From NCBI GenBank assembly GCA_958295485.1, contig OY282354.1, forward strand, positions 1,922,001 through 1,986,000: 64,000 bases of DNA, written 5' to 3'. Below the pieces are notes generated by a model. The model made no database searches and was not told the origin of the DNA. It saw nothing but the letters and a program-made list of their open reading frames with translations. The stretch comes from an uncultured Gammaproteobacteria bacterium (lineage in GTDB: Bacteria; Pseudomonadota; Gammaproteobacteria; Eutrophobiales; Eutrophobiaceae). Each line of letters starts with the position of its first letter. The stretch's first letter is position 1. Positions 52,793 through 62,892 of the stretch are shown here, in pieces. A program made the translations under genes and the position numbers.

Positions 52793-53824
52793 ATGCCACC
52801 GAGCGCTGATTTTTCAATTCATTATCCATTACAAGCCGAACCGGAACCGGGGGGTTGCCTGGAAATCATGCCGGGCATCCTGTGGTTGCGCGTTCCATTA
52901 GCCGGCTCATTAGCCCATATCAACCTCTGGTTGCTGGATGATGGTGACAGTTGGGCGCTGGTTGATACAGGGCTCGATTCACAGGACTGCCGGGATGCCT
53001 GGGAAAATCTGTCAGCCGTTGTTTTGCCGGATAAGCCCGTTGGCAGGATCATTGTTACCCACTATCACCCCGATCATATTGGTCTGGCCGGTTACCTGGG
53101 AGATAAATTTCAAGTGGATTTGTCCATGACCAGGGGCACGGCTGAGAGGGCCCGTTTCCTGCTTGACAACAAAGTGGATGACTGGAAGGAAGCTATTGAA
53201 GCTTTTTGCCTGTTGCACGGGATTAAATCCGTAAACCTGTATACGGATTTCATTACCGGGCAACGGTATCGCAAAGCCGTCTCGAAACTCCCCGGACAGA
53301 TTGCTTTTATTGATCATGAGCAATCGCTTACGATCGGTCAATATGCCTGGCGTCCCCTGGTGGCCCGAGGTCACGCGGAGGACCACCTGTCTTTGTTTTG
53401 CCCTGAATTAAACCTGCTGATCTCAGGCGATCAGATATTGCCGGTCATTACCAGCAACGTGAGCGTTCATTTCAATAATGCCGACGAAGACGCCCTGGAT
53501 GAATACCTTGCTTCCATGCTCAGGTTTTCACAATTGCCGGAAGATACGCTTGTACTGCCGTCCCATGGCCGGGTATTCACCGGCTTGCATAATCGTATCG
53601 CTCGTATAAATGCCAGCCATGAGAGGCAATTGACGAAGACTTATGAGCTGTGCGCAACGCCCGCCAGCGCCTGGGATATGGCCCCCAGACTGTTTGAGCG
53701 CCGACTGGACGATTTGAACCTGATGCTGGCCTTCGGTGAAACCCTTGCCCACCTGACGTACCTGCAGAACCAGGGGAAGTTGAAACGACAATTCAATAAA
53801 GAGACTTGTTATTTCTCCCGGTAA
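52793..53824 (+). CDS. Metallo-beta-lactamase-fold hydrolase
   Basis: THYHPDHIGLAGYL, ARGHAEDHLSLFCPELNLLISGDQILP. Confidence 0.93.
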   Translation: MPPSADFSIHYPLQAEPEPGGCLEIMPGILWLRVPLAGSLAHINLWLLDDGDSWALVDTGLDSQDCRDAWENLSAVVLPDKPVGRIIVTHYHPDHIGLAGYLGDKFQVDLSMTRGTAERARFLLDNKVDDWKEAIEAFCLLHGIKSVNLYTDFITGQRYRKAVSKLPGQIAFIDHEQSLTIGQYAWRPLVARGHAEDHLSLFCPELNLLISGDQILPVITSNVSVHFNNADEDALDEYLASMLRFSQLPEDTLVLPSHGRVFTGLHNRIARINASHERQLTKTYELCATPASAWDMAPRLFERRLDDLNLMLAFGETLAHLTYLQNQGKLKRQFNKETCYFSR

Positions 53825-53890
53825 ACCGCTCTCCCTGTCCATCATAGTGAGCGGCCAACCGTTTACGCGTCACAAAAAAGAGCATTTTAT

Positions 53891-55066
53891 TTATTTATCA
53901 GTACCTTTCAAACTTCTGCTAAGGGTTTGACGAGCTATGATCAGTTTTTGTATCTCGGATGCCCCTTCATAGATACGCAAGGCGCGGATTTCACGATACA
54001 ATTCTTCCACTTTTTCCCCGGAAGTGACACCGCGGCCGCCGAACAGTTGCACCGCCTGGTCGATTACCGTTTGGGCGGATTCAGTCGCGTGCAGTTTCGC
54101 CATGGCCACCTCCCGCGTTGCCCGGCCGGCAAGACAATCTTTTGCCCAGGCGGCGCGATAAATCAACAGGGCGCTTGCATCGATGGCCACCGCCATGTCG
54201 GCGATTTTGTCCTGGGTCATTTGCATATCGGCAAGCGGCGCGCCGAATAATCGTCGTCTGGTCGTGTGCTCCAGCGTTTCATCCAATGCGCGTCGGGCGA
54301 AACCCAATGCCGCCGCGCCCACAGTCGCCCTGAAGACGTCCAGGGTGGCCATGGCAATTTTAAACCCCTCGCCGGGTTTACCCAGCAGTTTTGTTTTCGG
54401 GACTTTGCACTCATTGAATTTCAGTCGGGCCAGGGGGTGGGGGGCGATGACATCAATCCGTTCGGCTATTTCCAACCCCGGCCTGTCGGCGTCAACGATT
54501 ATCGCGCTCAACCCACCGGCGCCGGCTTCTCCGGTCCTGACGAACAGGGTGTAGTAGTCAGCGATACCACCGTTTGAAACCCAGGTCTTCTCGCCATTAA
54601 TCACGTAATCAGCGCCACTGAAAACAGCGCTTGTAGTCAAAGCGGCGATGTCAGAACCGGCTTCGGGTTCGGATAAAGCAAAAGCGGCAATTTTTTTACC
54701 ACTGCGAACGGCAGGCAGATAATCATCTTTTTGTCCCTGATTGCCGAATAACGAAATGGCGCCGCTACCGAGACCCTGCATGGCGAAGGCAAAATCGGCA
54801 AGACCCGAATAACGAGCCAGGATCTCGCGAATGATGCAAAGCGATCTCACATCCAATGGTCTGTCGGCGGCATCGCGGGGAGCCGGCGCCGAATAATTGA
54901 GCCAACCGGCCCCGGCTAATTTTGCGACCAGTTCCCTGCACGCGTCATCAACATTAACAGGATGTTGATAATTCGGCTGTTGCCTTGCCCAATCCTCCAG
55001 CTCGCGGGCCAACTGTCTGTGTCGTTCTTCGAAAAAAGGCCAATCCAGGTAACTGCGATCAACCAT
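53891..55066 (-). CDS. Acyl-CoA dehydrogenase
   Basis: [78 protein letters not shown]. Confidence 0.94.
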   Translation of the reverse strand: MVDRSYLDWPFFEERHRQLARELEDWARQQPNYQHPVNVDDACRELVAKLAGAGWLNYSAPAPRDAADRPLDVRSLCIIREILARYSGLADFAFAMQGLGSGAISLFGNQGQKDDYLPAVRSGKKIAAFALSEPEAGSDIAALTTSAVFSGADYVINGEKTWVSNGGIADYYTLFVRTGEAGAGGLSAIIVDADRPGLEIAERIDVIAPHPLARLKFNECKVPKTKLLGKPGEGFKIAMATLDVFRATVGAAALGFARRALDETLEHTTRRRLFGAPLADMQMTQDKIADMAVAIDASALLIYRAAWAKDCLAGRATREVAMAKLHATESAQTVIDQAVQLFGGRGVTSGEKVEELYREIRALRIYEGASEIQKLIIARQTLSRSLKGTDK

Positions 55067-55875
55067 CAGTCACCCTTGAATACAGGTCTGTCTTTATTGA
55101 CAAAAGCATCGTAGGCGCGGCGAAAATCATCGGTTTGCATACAGATTGCCGTGGCCTGGGCTTCTGCTTCGATGGCTTGTTCCAAGGCCATATTCCATTC
55201 CTGACGCAACATGGTCTTGGTCATGTCGTGGGCAAAGGTCGGGCCCCTGAGCAACTGTCCGGCAAGGTTTTTTGCGTCCGCCAGTAATGAACCGGCGGAA
55301 GACAGGGAGTTATAAAAACCCCAGCGTTCCCCTTCCTCCGCCGACATGGAACGACCCGTATACAACAACTCGGCGGCGCGACCCTGGCCGATGATCCTGG
55401 GTAGCATGGCGCAGGCGCCCATGTCACATCCGGCCAGGCCAACGCGGGTAAATAAAAAGGCCGTTTTTGCTTCCGGGGCGCCGATACGAATATCACTCGC
55501 CATGGCGATTGCGGCGCCGGCGCCGGCGCATACGCCGTCCACCGCGGCGATAATCGGTTGTGGGCAGTGGATCATGGCCTTGACCAGGTCCCCGGTCATG
55601 CGGGTAAACTCAAGCAGGGCTTTCATGTTCATCCTGGTCAGTGGCCCTATGATCTCATGGACGTCGCCACCGGAGCAGAAATTTCCGCCGGCCCCGGTAA
55701 CGATGACGATTTTGACATTGTCTGCCTGCGTTAAATCGCGAAACGTGTCGCGCAGCTCCGCATAGGAATCGAAAGTTAATGGATTTTTTCTTTCCGGCCT
55801 GTCCAGGGTGATAGTGGCTATCCCACCTGCATACGACCAATCGAAATGACGAGGCTTCAATCCTTGCATATTCAT
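55066..55875 (-). CDS. Enoyl-CoA hydratase/isomerase family protein
   Basis: [57 protein letters not shown]. Confidence 0.94.
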   Translation of the reverse strand: MNMQGLKPRHFDWSYAGGIATITLDRPERKNPLTFDSYAELRDTFRDLTQADNVKIVIVTGAGGNFCSGGDVHEIIGPLTRMNMKALLEFTRMTGDLVKAMIHCPQPIIAAVDGVCAGAGAAIAMASDIRIGAPEAKTAFLFTRVGLAGCDMGACAMLPRIIGQGRAAELLYTGRSMSAEEGERWGFYNSLSSAGSLLADAKNLAGQLLRGPTFAHDMTKTMLRQEWNMALEQAIEAEAQATAICMQTDDFRRAYDAFVNKDRPVFKGD

Positions 55876-55941
55876 CGATGTGTTTCTCCCGGCTTTGTCT
55901 TGCGACCAGCGGCTGTGTCGTTGAGCAACAGGGACATTACA

Positions 55942-56352
55942 TCACTTCTCCACCGGCAATGGGTATTCGCTGGTCATAAAGAAAACCAAAAACAGGACGA
56001 TGCAACCGAACAGGTTAATCAAAATGGCCAGGAACCAGCTGAAGCGGGAGTAATAGGTGTCAGGAGAAAAATTCAGGAGATGTTTTATTATGCCAAAGCG
56101 AAGGATAGACGCCAGGAAAACAGTACCCAGGACGATAAATGGATAAGTCGGCAGATACGGTTTCAGCAGGAACAGGAAATAAACCACGGCAATAAAAACA
56201 ATGCCAAAAACGGGGTCGGTGGGCGTCAGCTTCCTTCCCGTCACGTCGAGCGACACTTGGCTTGAAACGTTATAGGCGAGCGCCAGGAAAAAATAACAAT
56301 GCGCCAGCGCGGACAGGAGATTAGATTCTGGCGTAGCTATAAACGCGCTCAT
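55942..56352 (-). CDS. Hypothetical integral membrane protein within the acyl-CoA gene cluster
   Basis: MSAFIATPESNLLSALAHCYFFLALAY...; four hydrophobic stretches; start chosen to limit overlap with the upstream dehydrogenase. Confidence 0.6.
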   Translation of the reverse strand: MSAFIATPESNLLSALAHCYFFLALAYNVSSQVSLDVTGRKLTPTDPVFGIVFIAVVYFLFLLKPYLPTYPFIVLGTVFLASILRFGIIKHLLNFSPDTYYSRFSWFLAILINLFGCIVLFLVFFMTSEYPLPVEK

Positions 56353-56377
56353 ATTTTTTGGTGGCGGGGCGTCCGGG

Positions 56378-57535
56378 TCAGCGGTTGGAAGTATGGCCAC
56401 AGGCCATGCCGGCGATGATCATTTTCTGTATGTTGGAAGTTCCTTCCACCACTTGCAGGGACTTGGCGTCGCGGTAGAACCGTTCCGCCGGGTATTCCGT
56501 GGAGTAGCCATAGGAGCCAAAGATCTTCATGCACTCGTTTGCCGCATGAACCGCCGCTTCCGATGCGGCTAACTTGGCCACGGAGGTCTCATACTGGTTG
56601 GGTTTGCCCTGATCCTTCAACCAGGCAGCCTTGTAAACCAGTAGTTGAGCGGCCTGGTGTTCCATAACCATGTCGGCAATCTGGGCTTGTATCATTTGAT
56701 GATGGGAGATGGGTTTGCCGAATTGGCTGCGCTCGTTTGCGTAGTCGATGGCAAGTTGCAATGCGCCGCCGGCAACCCCCAGGGCGCCGGCCGCACAGCC
56801 GATACGGGTATTATTCAACTGCCACATACACATCTTGAAGCCGTCATTCAACCGGCCCAGCAGGGCATCCTTGGGGACTTTGGCCCCTTCAAAGATAAAT
56901 TCGCCGGTCGGAGAACAATGCAGCCCCAGCTTGGTTTCGATTGGCCGGCTGGTACAGCCCTCCAGGTTCTTGGGCTCGATAATGAAACAGCTGATGCCCT
57001 TATTGCCTTTTTCCCTGTCGGTGTAAGCATACAGCAGACCGGCATCGCCTATATGAGCGTTGGATATCCAGATTTTACTGCCATGCAATTCGTAATGATC
57101 GCCCTTGTCGATGGCATGGGTCTTCATGCTGGCGACGTCGGAGCCGGTATTGGATTCAGTCATGGCAAAGAATCCCATTTTTGTCCCATCGATCCAGCCC
57201 GGTATATATTTCTCCTTTTGCTCGTCCGTGCCAAACTCGGCTACCGATAGAGGCGCGCCTAAATTCTGCATGTTGAAAGGCAGCCGCCAGGAAGCGGACA
57301 CCTGGGCAACCTGTTCCGCCATAAGGGCGGATTCCAGGAAACCCAGCCCATTGCCGCCGAACTCTTCAGGCAACACGCATGAAAAAAATCCGAGCTCCCC
57401 CATTTTCACCACGCGTTCGAGTTTGAATTCGTGGTTTTTTTCTTCTTCTTCCAGGGTAGGCGCAATTTCTTCCCGGGCAAATCGCCTGGCCGTATCCTGG
57501 ACCAGTTGTTGTTCTTCGGTTAATTCAAAAAACAT
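56378..57535 (-). CDS. Acyl-CoA dehydrogenase (second paralog)
   Basis: FFAMTESNTGSDVASMKTHA, KIWISNAHIGDAGLLYAYTD, FGSYGYSTEYPAERFYRDAKSLQVVEGTSNIQKMIIAGMA. Confidence 0.95.
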   Translation of the reverse strand: MFFELTEEQQLVQDTARRFAREEIAPTLEEEEKNHEFKLERVVKMGELGFFSCVLPEEFGGNGLGFLESALMAEQVAQVSASWRLPFNMQNLGAPLSVAEFGTDEQKEKYIPGWIDGTKMGFFAMTESNTGSDVASMKTHAIDKGDHYELHGSKIWISNAHIGDAGLLYAYTDREKGNKGISCFIIEPKNLEGCTSRPIETKLGLHCSPTGEFIFEGAKVPKDALLGRLNDGFKMCMWQLNNTRIGCAAGALGVAGGALQLAIDYANERSQFGKPISHHQMIQAQIADMVMEHQAAQLLVYKAAWLKDQGKPNQYETSVAKLAASEAAVHAANECMKIFGSYGYSTEYPAERFYRDAKSLQVVEGTSNIQKMIIAGMACGHTSNR

Positions 57536-57550
57536 GATTGTTTCTCTCTC

Positions 57551-57582
57551 TTGCAGGGGGTTGCCCCTGCATTGTCAACGAT
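57551..57582. repeat. Dispersed repeat R3, fifth (short) copy
   Basis: TTGCAGGGGGTTGCCCCTGCATTGTCAACG. Confidence 0.4.
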
Positions 57583-57590
57583 ATTGGAAA

Positions 57591-57806
57591 TTATTCTATG
57601 GACAGCAGGGGCTGATCTTCCTCCACCGTATCACCTTCTTTCACGTGAATTTCCTTCACCTTCCCGTCACAGGGCGCATAGATGGGCGTTTCCATTTTCA
57701 ACGCCTCGATAATGAGTACCTCATCGTCTTCCTCAATGGTTTCACCGACCTCTACGGTGATCTTCCATACGTTTCCCGACAATGGCGCTAATACGTCTTC
57801 GGTCAT
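57591..57806 (-). CDS. Biotin carrier protein (GcdC-like gamma/biotin subunit), 71 aa
   Basis: APLSGNVWKITVEVGETIEEDDEVLIIEALKMETPIYAPCDGKV: biotinyl domain with EALKMET. Confidence 0.93.
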   Translation of the reverse strand: MTEDVLAPLSGNVWKITVEVGETIEEDDEVLIIEALKMETPIYAPCDGKVKEIHVKEGDTVEEDQPLLSIE

Positions 57807-57823
57807 TATTTTTCTCCCAACGA

Positions 57824-58927
57824 CTATTTCAACATGGTTAAAAATATGCCGGCCGCGATAACGGTGCCGATTACCCCGGCGATATTCGGTCCCATGGCAA
57901 ACATGAGCAGGTAATTTTTTTTGTCGGCCTGCGCGCCGACTTTTTGCGCTACCCTGGCTGCCATTGGCACCGCGGATACGCCGGCCGCGCCGACCAGGGG
58001 GTTGATCTTGTTGCTGGTAAACGCATTCATCAACTTCGCCAGCAATACGCCGCCGGCCGTACTGAGCATGAATGCAAACAGCCCCAGGAAAAAAATGAAA
58101 ATAGCGTCTTTGCGCAAAAAGCTGTCCGCGCTCATTGTAGCGCCCACGCTGACGCCTAAAAATATCGTCACGATATTCAGCAATGAATTCTGCGCGGTGT
58201 CAGTCAAACGATCGACAACCCCGGATTCGCGGAACAGGTTGCCCAGCATGAACATGGCCATCAAGGGCGCCGATGCCGGCACTATCAATATGATAACCAT
58301 AGCGGCGATGATCGGGAAAAATATCTTTTCCCTTGCGCTGACCTTGCGGCCTTTCTGCATTTTAATCTTGCGTTCGGTTTCCGTCGTCAACAACCGCATG
58401 ATCGGCGGTTGTATGATGGGCACCAGCGCCATGTAGGAGTAAGCCGCCACGGCGCAGGCGCCTAACAGGTGCGGCGCCAACTTGGCCGCCAGGAAGATCG
58501 TCGTCGGCCCGTCTGCGCCACCGATAATGCCGATGGTGGCGGCTTCTTCCACGCTGAAACCTATGCCATAGGCGATAAAAAACGTGACATATACGCCCAC
58601 TTGCGCGCCGGCGCCTAAAAAAATCAAGCGCGGCTGTGACAACAAGGGGCCGAAATCGGTAAGGGCGCCAATGCCTAAGAAAATTAGTGGTGGAATGATC
58701 CCCCATTCGATCCCGTAATGGTAAAAATGCCAAATCAACCCCTCTTCAGGGGCCATCAGGAGCGCCAACGGCAGGTTGGCAAGCAAGATGCCGAAGCCAA
58801 TCGGCAACAACAGCAGCGGCTCATATTGCCTGGTGACGGCTAAATAGATCAGGGCCAGGCCGATGCCCCACATCAAGACCAGGTCCGGGGTGACGGACAA
58901 AAGCCCCATGCCTTCGATAAACTCCAT
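57824..58927 (-). CDS. Na+-translocating decarboxylase beta subunit (GcdB/OadB/MmdB family)
   Basis: GIGALTDFGPLLSQPRLIFLGAGAQVGVYVTF, IGIIGGADGPTTIFLAAKLAPHLLG, NKINPLVGAAGVSAVPMAARVAQKVG. Confidence 0.95.
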   Translation of the reverse strand: MEFIEGMGLLSVTPDLVLMWGIGLALIYLAVTRQYEPLLLLPIGFGILLANLPLALLMAPEEGLIWHFYHYGIEWGIIPPLIFLGIGALTDFGPLLSQPRLIFLGAGAQVGVYVTFFIAYGIGFSVEEAATIGIIGGADGPTTIFLAAKLAPHLLGACAVAAYSYMALVPIIQPPIMRLLTTETERKIKMQKGRKVSAREKIFFPIIAAMVIILIVPASAPLMAMFMLGNLFRESGVVDRLTDTAQNSLLNIVTIFLGVSVGATMSADSFLRKDAIFIFFLGLFAFMLSTAGGVLLAKLMNAFTSNKINPLVGAAGVSAVPMAARVAQKVGAQADKKNYLLMFAMGPNIAGVIGTVIAAGIFLTMLK

Positions 58928-58991
58928 TATCGCGCCTGACCTGTCTCTCCCCTGACAAGGGGGGCAAGGGAGGCTGCGCTCTCGCCGGGTT

Positions 58992-59123
58992 TCATTGCTG
59001 CTGATCCTCTTTCCGCCGGCCCCCGGGCAACATCGCGAGCAATTTCAGGGTGAGATACAACACGCCCATGCCGGCAAACACGCCGGCAATGCCGTTGAGA
59101 AAAACGTCCAGGACCTGGGCCAT
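58992..59123 (-). CDS. OadG/GcdD-like small membrane subunit (43 aa), absent from the ORF track
   Basis: MAQVLDVFLNGIAGVFAGMGVLYLTLKLLAMLPGGRRKEDQQQ*: one TM segment followed by a charged tail, exactly between alpha and beta genes. Confidence 0.75.
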   Translation of the reverse strand: MAQVLDVFLNGIAGVFAGMGVLYLTLKLLAMLPGGRRKEDQQQ

Positions 59124-59134
59124 TGACTTATTCC

Positions 59135-60904
59135 TTATCCTTTTATGATCCTGGGTAAAATCAGTTGGTGCCTGGGACAGATGGATTGCGGGTTTTGGTA
59201 GGCTGCCCCGGCAAATGCGACAAGATAGTTTCTTAGCCCGGACAATTCCACGATTTCATCAACCAGGCCATGACGCGCGCAATATCCGGGGTTGGAATGC
59301 GTCTGGTATTGTTCTGCAAGCGTATTCATTTTATCTGCGATTGCATCCAGTGACCCGCCCGCCGCTTTTTCTTTGACCGCGCGTCTTGAATACATGGCGA
59401 CAGCCGCGGTTTCGCCGTGCATCACTGCGATCTCGGTAGCCGCCGTGCCCAGCGTAAAGGCGTTGTGGCGGTTCGCCGTCGGCCCACCCATGAGGTAGTG
59501 GGCGGCAGCCGTCCCTTTCCTCAGGACGACCAGGATCATGGGCAGTTCGGTTTGCTGGATAGAGTAGATCAAGGCCTGGCCCAGACCCAGCAGTTCGGCT
59601 TTTTCCGCCAAGTCGCCCACATCGATGCCGGAGGTATCCTGAAACCAGACAATGGGAATGCGATCGCGGCCACAGTGGGTAACGAATTCGTTCATTTTAA
59701 TTAAACCCTGGCGATATAGCTTGCCCCCCATGCCCGGATAGTCAGCGTACTCGGGATAATCTTTACCTAAATAGCCGGAGCGATTGCCGATGCAGCCGAT
59801 TAATTGTCCGTCAATCCGGCATAATCCCGTATAGACCTCAGGGCCATATTCCGGGCGAAATTCCATGTGTTCTCCGGCGTCGACCAGCCTGGCGAGTACG
59901 TCGTCAAAGGAATACACCTCTTTCTGGTTAAAGGGCAGCAGGTAATACAAATCGTCTTGGGGGTAAGCCGGCTCAGCCGGTTCAGCCACCTGGAAAAAAT
60001 GTGGTTTATAGGCGGGTATGGCCTCCATGTATTGCTTGATGCCATCTAACACACCGGTTTCTTCTTCATATATTTCAGAGAAAAAACCGGTTTCATAGTA
60101 GTGTGTCTCAACGCGACCAGGTGGTTTGGCGCTGAATTCACGGGTCTTCTCCACCAGTTCTTCCAGCATTTCAGCGTCAAATCCCCCCTTTGGCGACATG
60201 CCTGAAACTATGCCAACGCCGCCGACGGCGATGTTTGCGTCTTTATGGGCGAGGAGTATGGTGGGGCTGATGCCGTGATAACCCCCGCCGGCGGGATTGG
60301 TGCCGTAGATTCCCGCCAAGACCGGAATGCCCAGTTGATTTAATTCCGCGTGACGGAAAAAAGGCGCGCCGGCGCCCCGGCGGTCGGCATAGAACTTTTC
60401 CTGCTCATCCAATTTTGCCCCGCTGCAATTCACCAGCCAGATCAGGGGAACGTTAAGCCGCCTGGACAAATTCGTCACGCGCAGGATATTCTCTGATTGC
60501 CCCGGCAGCCAGGCGCCCGCCATCACCTTGTTGTCAAAGCCGATGACCACCGCCCAGCGACCGGAGATCTTGGCAAGACCATCCACCACGTTGGTCGCGC
60601 CGGTTTTATTGTTCAGCGGGTTGTAAAGACTGTGCAGCGGGCGCCAGGTACCCGGGTCGATTAAATAGTCCAGGCGTTGCCAAACGGTCATAACGCCCCG
60701 TTTATTCATTTGTTCGGTGGAAAAGCCTGCGCCCTCGATGTTCTTTTTCTGTCGTTCAATATGCGTCTCACCCTGTTTCAGCTTTTCCATGCTTGCAGAC
60801 GCGCGCCGGCGCCGGCCGTCTTTCAACTCCTTGCCGAATCGCTGCATGTTTTCAAAATAAGGTTTCACGTCATTATTTTCCAGGTTCCGGGTTCTGCCGT
60901 ACAC
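59135..60904 (-). CDS. gcdA: Glutaconyl-CoA decarboxylase alpha (carboxyltransferase) subunit-like protein, 589 aa
   Basis: YFENMQRFGKELK, NKRGVMTVWQRLDYLIDPGTWRPLHSLYNPLNNKTG, NCSGAKLDEQEKFYADRRGAGAPFFRHAELNQLGIPVLAGIYGTNPAGGGYHGISPT, AAYQNPQSICPRHQLILPRIIKG: end-to-end resemblance to GcdA. Confidence 0.9.
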   Translation of the reverse strand: MYGRTRNLENNDVKPYFENMQRFGKELKDGRRRRASASMEKLKQGETHIERQKKNIEGAGFSTEQMNKRGVMTVWQRLDYLIDPGTWRPLHSLYNPLNNKTGATNVVDGLAKISGRWAVVIGFDNKVMAGAWLPGQSENILRVTNLSRRLNVPLIWLVNCSGAKLDEQEKFYADRRGAGAPFFRHAELNQLGIPVLAGIYGTNPAGGGYHGISPTILLAHKDANIAVGGVGIVSGMSPKGGFDAEMLEELVEKTREFSAKPPGRVETHYYETGFFSEIYEEETGVLDGIKQYMEAIPAYKPHFFQVAEPAEPAYPQDDLYYLLPFNQKEVYSFDDVLARLVDAGEHMEFRPEYGPEVYTGLCRIDGQLIGCIGNRSGYLGKDYPEYADYPGMGGKLYRQGLIKMNEFVTHCGRDRIPIVWFQDTSGIDVGDLAEKAELLGLGQALIYSIQQTELPMILVVLRKGTAAAHYLMGGPTANRHNAFTLGTAATEIAVMHGETAAVAMYSRRAVKEKAAGGSLDAIADKMNTLAEQYQTHSNPGYCARHGLVDEIVELSGLRNYLVAFAGAAYQNPQSICPRHQLILPRIIKG

Positions 60905-60950
60905 CGACGGCGGTATGATATAATCAGAAGCAAGGTATGAAACACTAATT

Positions 60951-61343
60951 ATGCAGATATTACAACCACCCGGTTGGCCGCGCCCTGAAGGTTATTCCAA
61001 CGGCATCGTGACGGCAGGCAAAATGATTTTCGTCGCGGGGCAGACAGGTTGGGATGGGGATGGAGTTATTCATAGCGATGACTTCGTCGAGCAAATCCGA
61101 CAGGCATTGATAAACACGGTTGCCGTATTAGCCGAAGCCAAGGCGGGGCCGGAGCACGTCACCAGGATGACCTGGTACATCGTCGATAAGCGCGAATATC
61201 TGGCTGCGCTGAAAGAAATCGGCCGGGTATACCGGGAAATCATGGGGAAGAATTACCCCGCCATGGCAATGCTGCAGGTGTCAGCATTGATTGAAGACCG
61301 GGCTAAGGTGGAAATCGAAACAACGGCGGTAATACCTGACTGA
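60951..61343 (+). CDS. RidA/YjgF-family protein
   Basis: GYSNGIVTAGKMIFVAGQTGWD, YPAMAMLQVSALIEDRAKVEIETTAVI. Confidence 0.92.
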   Translation: MQILQPPGWPRPEGYSNGIVTAGKMIFVAGQTGWDGDGVIHSDDFVEQIRQALINTVAVLAEAKAGPEHVTRMTWYIVDKREYLAALKEIGRVYREIMGKNYPAMAMLQVSALIEDRAKVEIETTAVIPD

Positions 61344-61491
61344 ATAGCTGTTTCCAATCCCGGGAGTTCCCGCTAATCCCGGGAATTGCTGTCTTGATCC
61401 CACTACGCTGTCACTGGTTGTCTGTTATAATTGCCTTGAGGTTTCCTGCATATAACACCTTTGTGACGTGTGAATATCGGTTACGGGAGGA

Positions 61492-62820
61492 TTGAAGATG
61501 GCGCATTATGAAGATGAGCGACTGGCAGACCTGGTTAAAGCAGACCGTGTACATAAAAATATTTACACGGACCCGGAAATTTTCGAGTTGGAGATGGAAC
61601 GTATCTGGGGCAGGGCATGGATCTATGTAGGGCATGACAGCCAGGTAAAAGAACCGGGTGATTATTTTGCCACTAATATCGGCAAGCAACCGGTTGTCAT
61701 GATTCGGCACAAGGACGGCGAAGTCTGCGTGTTATTCAATCGTTGTGGTCACAAAGGGGCGCAGGTCGTAGGGGATGGTTGCGGCAATGCGCGACAATTG
61801 CGCTGTAGTTATCACGGTTACGTGTTCGACACTGACGGCGCGTTAATTCATATTCCGAAAGAGGAAGCCTACGACGGCACCCGGTTTGGCAAGGGCAGGC
61901 CGGAATATAATATGCAGCAGGTCCCGCGGGTCGATAGTTACCACGGCCTGGTGTTCGCCAGCATGTCGGCGAAAGGGCCTGACTTGAAAAGCTGGTTGAG
62001 TGGGGCCGCCGCGTCAATTGACAACCTGGTGGAACGTTCTCCCGAAGGCCGGATTGAAATCGCCGGCGGTTGTTTTCGCTACCTGCATGATTCCAACTGG
62101 AAGATGTTCGTGGAAAACCTGAATGACGCAATGCACCCCATGGTTGTGCACCAATCTTCCAGCGGGACTGCCAAGCGGGTGTTCGATGAGAACCTGAAAG
62201 AAGGGGATGAGGCGCCGTTCGAGTTGGAGATGCTGTCGCCGTTTACCAACAATTACGAATTCTTCGATAAAATGGGATTAACTGCCTGGGACTACGGCCA
62301 TAGCGTTACCGGCGGTAAATTCAGCATTCACTCGGGTTATTCACCTATCCCCGGTTACATGGAGGCCCTGACCAACAGGTACGGTGAACAACGTACCAGG
62401 GAAATACTGGCAGTGAATCGTCACAACACCGTGATCTATCCCAGCTTTACCTTGAAGGGCGTGATCACTTCGATTCGCGTCGTCAAGCCCGTTGCAGTTG
62501 ATAAAACCGTGATTGAGTCCTGGGTGTTCAGGCAAGTGGGCGCGCCGGAAGAATTATTTCAACGTTCCATCACCTATTGTAATTTGATTAATTCCCATGC
62601 CAACCTGGTCGGGCCGGATGACTACGAAGCCTATCATCGACTGCAACATGGATTACAGACACAAGACGGTAACGAATGGGTAAGCCAGCATCGTTATCTC
62701 GGCCTGGATGAAGTGGACGAGGATGGGACCAAACATGCGGTCGGCACGTCCGACATGGTATTTCGCCACCAGTTTCAGACCTGGAAAAACTACATGGTCA
62801 ACGGGGGAGCATTGCAATGA
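61492..62820 (+). CDS. Rieske aromatic-ring-hydroxylating dioxygenase alpha subunit
   Basis: Rieske CGH...CSYHGYVFDTDG; mononuclear iron region ENLNDAMHPMVVHQ. Confidence 0.93.
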   Translation: MKMAHYEDERLADLVKADRVHKNIYTDPEIFELEMERIWGRAWIYVGHDSQVKEPGDYFATNIGKQPVVMIRHKDGEVCVLFNRCGHKGAQVVGDGCGNARQLRCSYHGYVFDTDGALIHIPKEEAYDGTRFGKGRPEYNMQQVPRVDSYHGLVFASMSAKGPDLKSWLSGAAASIDNLVERSPEGRIEIAGGCFRYLHDSNWKMFVENLNDAMHPMVVHQSSSGTAKRVFDENLKEGDEAPFELEMLSPFTNNYEFFDKMGLTAWDYGHSVTGGKFSIHSGYSPIPGYMEALTNRYGEQRTREILAVNRHNTVIYPSFTLKGVITSIRVVKPVAVDKTVIESWVFRQVGAPEELFQRSITYCNLINSHANLVGPDDYEAYHRLQHGLQTQDGNEWVSQHRYLGLDEVDEDGTKHAVGTSDMVFRHQFQTWKNYMVNGGALQ

Positions 62821-62892
62821 GTGGCCCGGCAGAGTTTGTGCGGTTCCCTCCCCCCTTCAGGGAAAGGGTCAGGGTGGGGGCATTGCAATGAG
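62809..62892 (+). repeat. 13-bp direct repeat GCATTGCAATGAG flanking a 58-bp insert between dioxygenase alpha and beta genes
   Basis: Copies at 62809-62821 and 62880-62892; each contains the palindrome CATTGCAATG. Confidence 0.85.

Noticed and set aside
61357-61400. CCCGGGAGTTCCCGCTAATCCCGGGAATTGC as another R1 outer-arm copy
   Set aside because: Shares only the short AGTTCCCGCTAA string; the diagnostic GGGGGCTGTTTT arms and loop are absent
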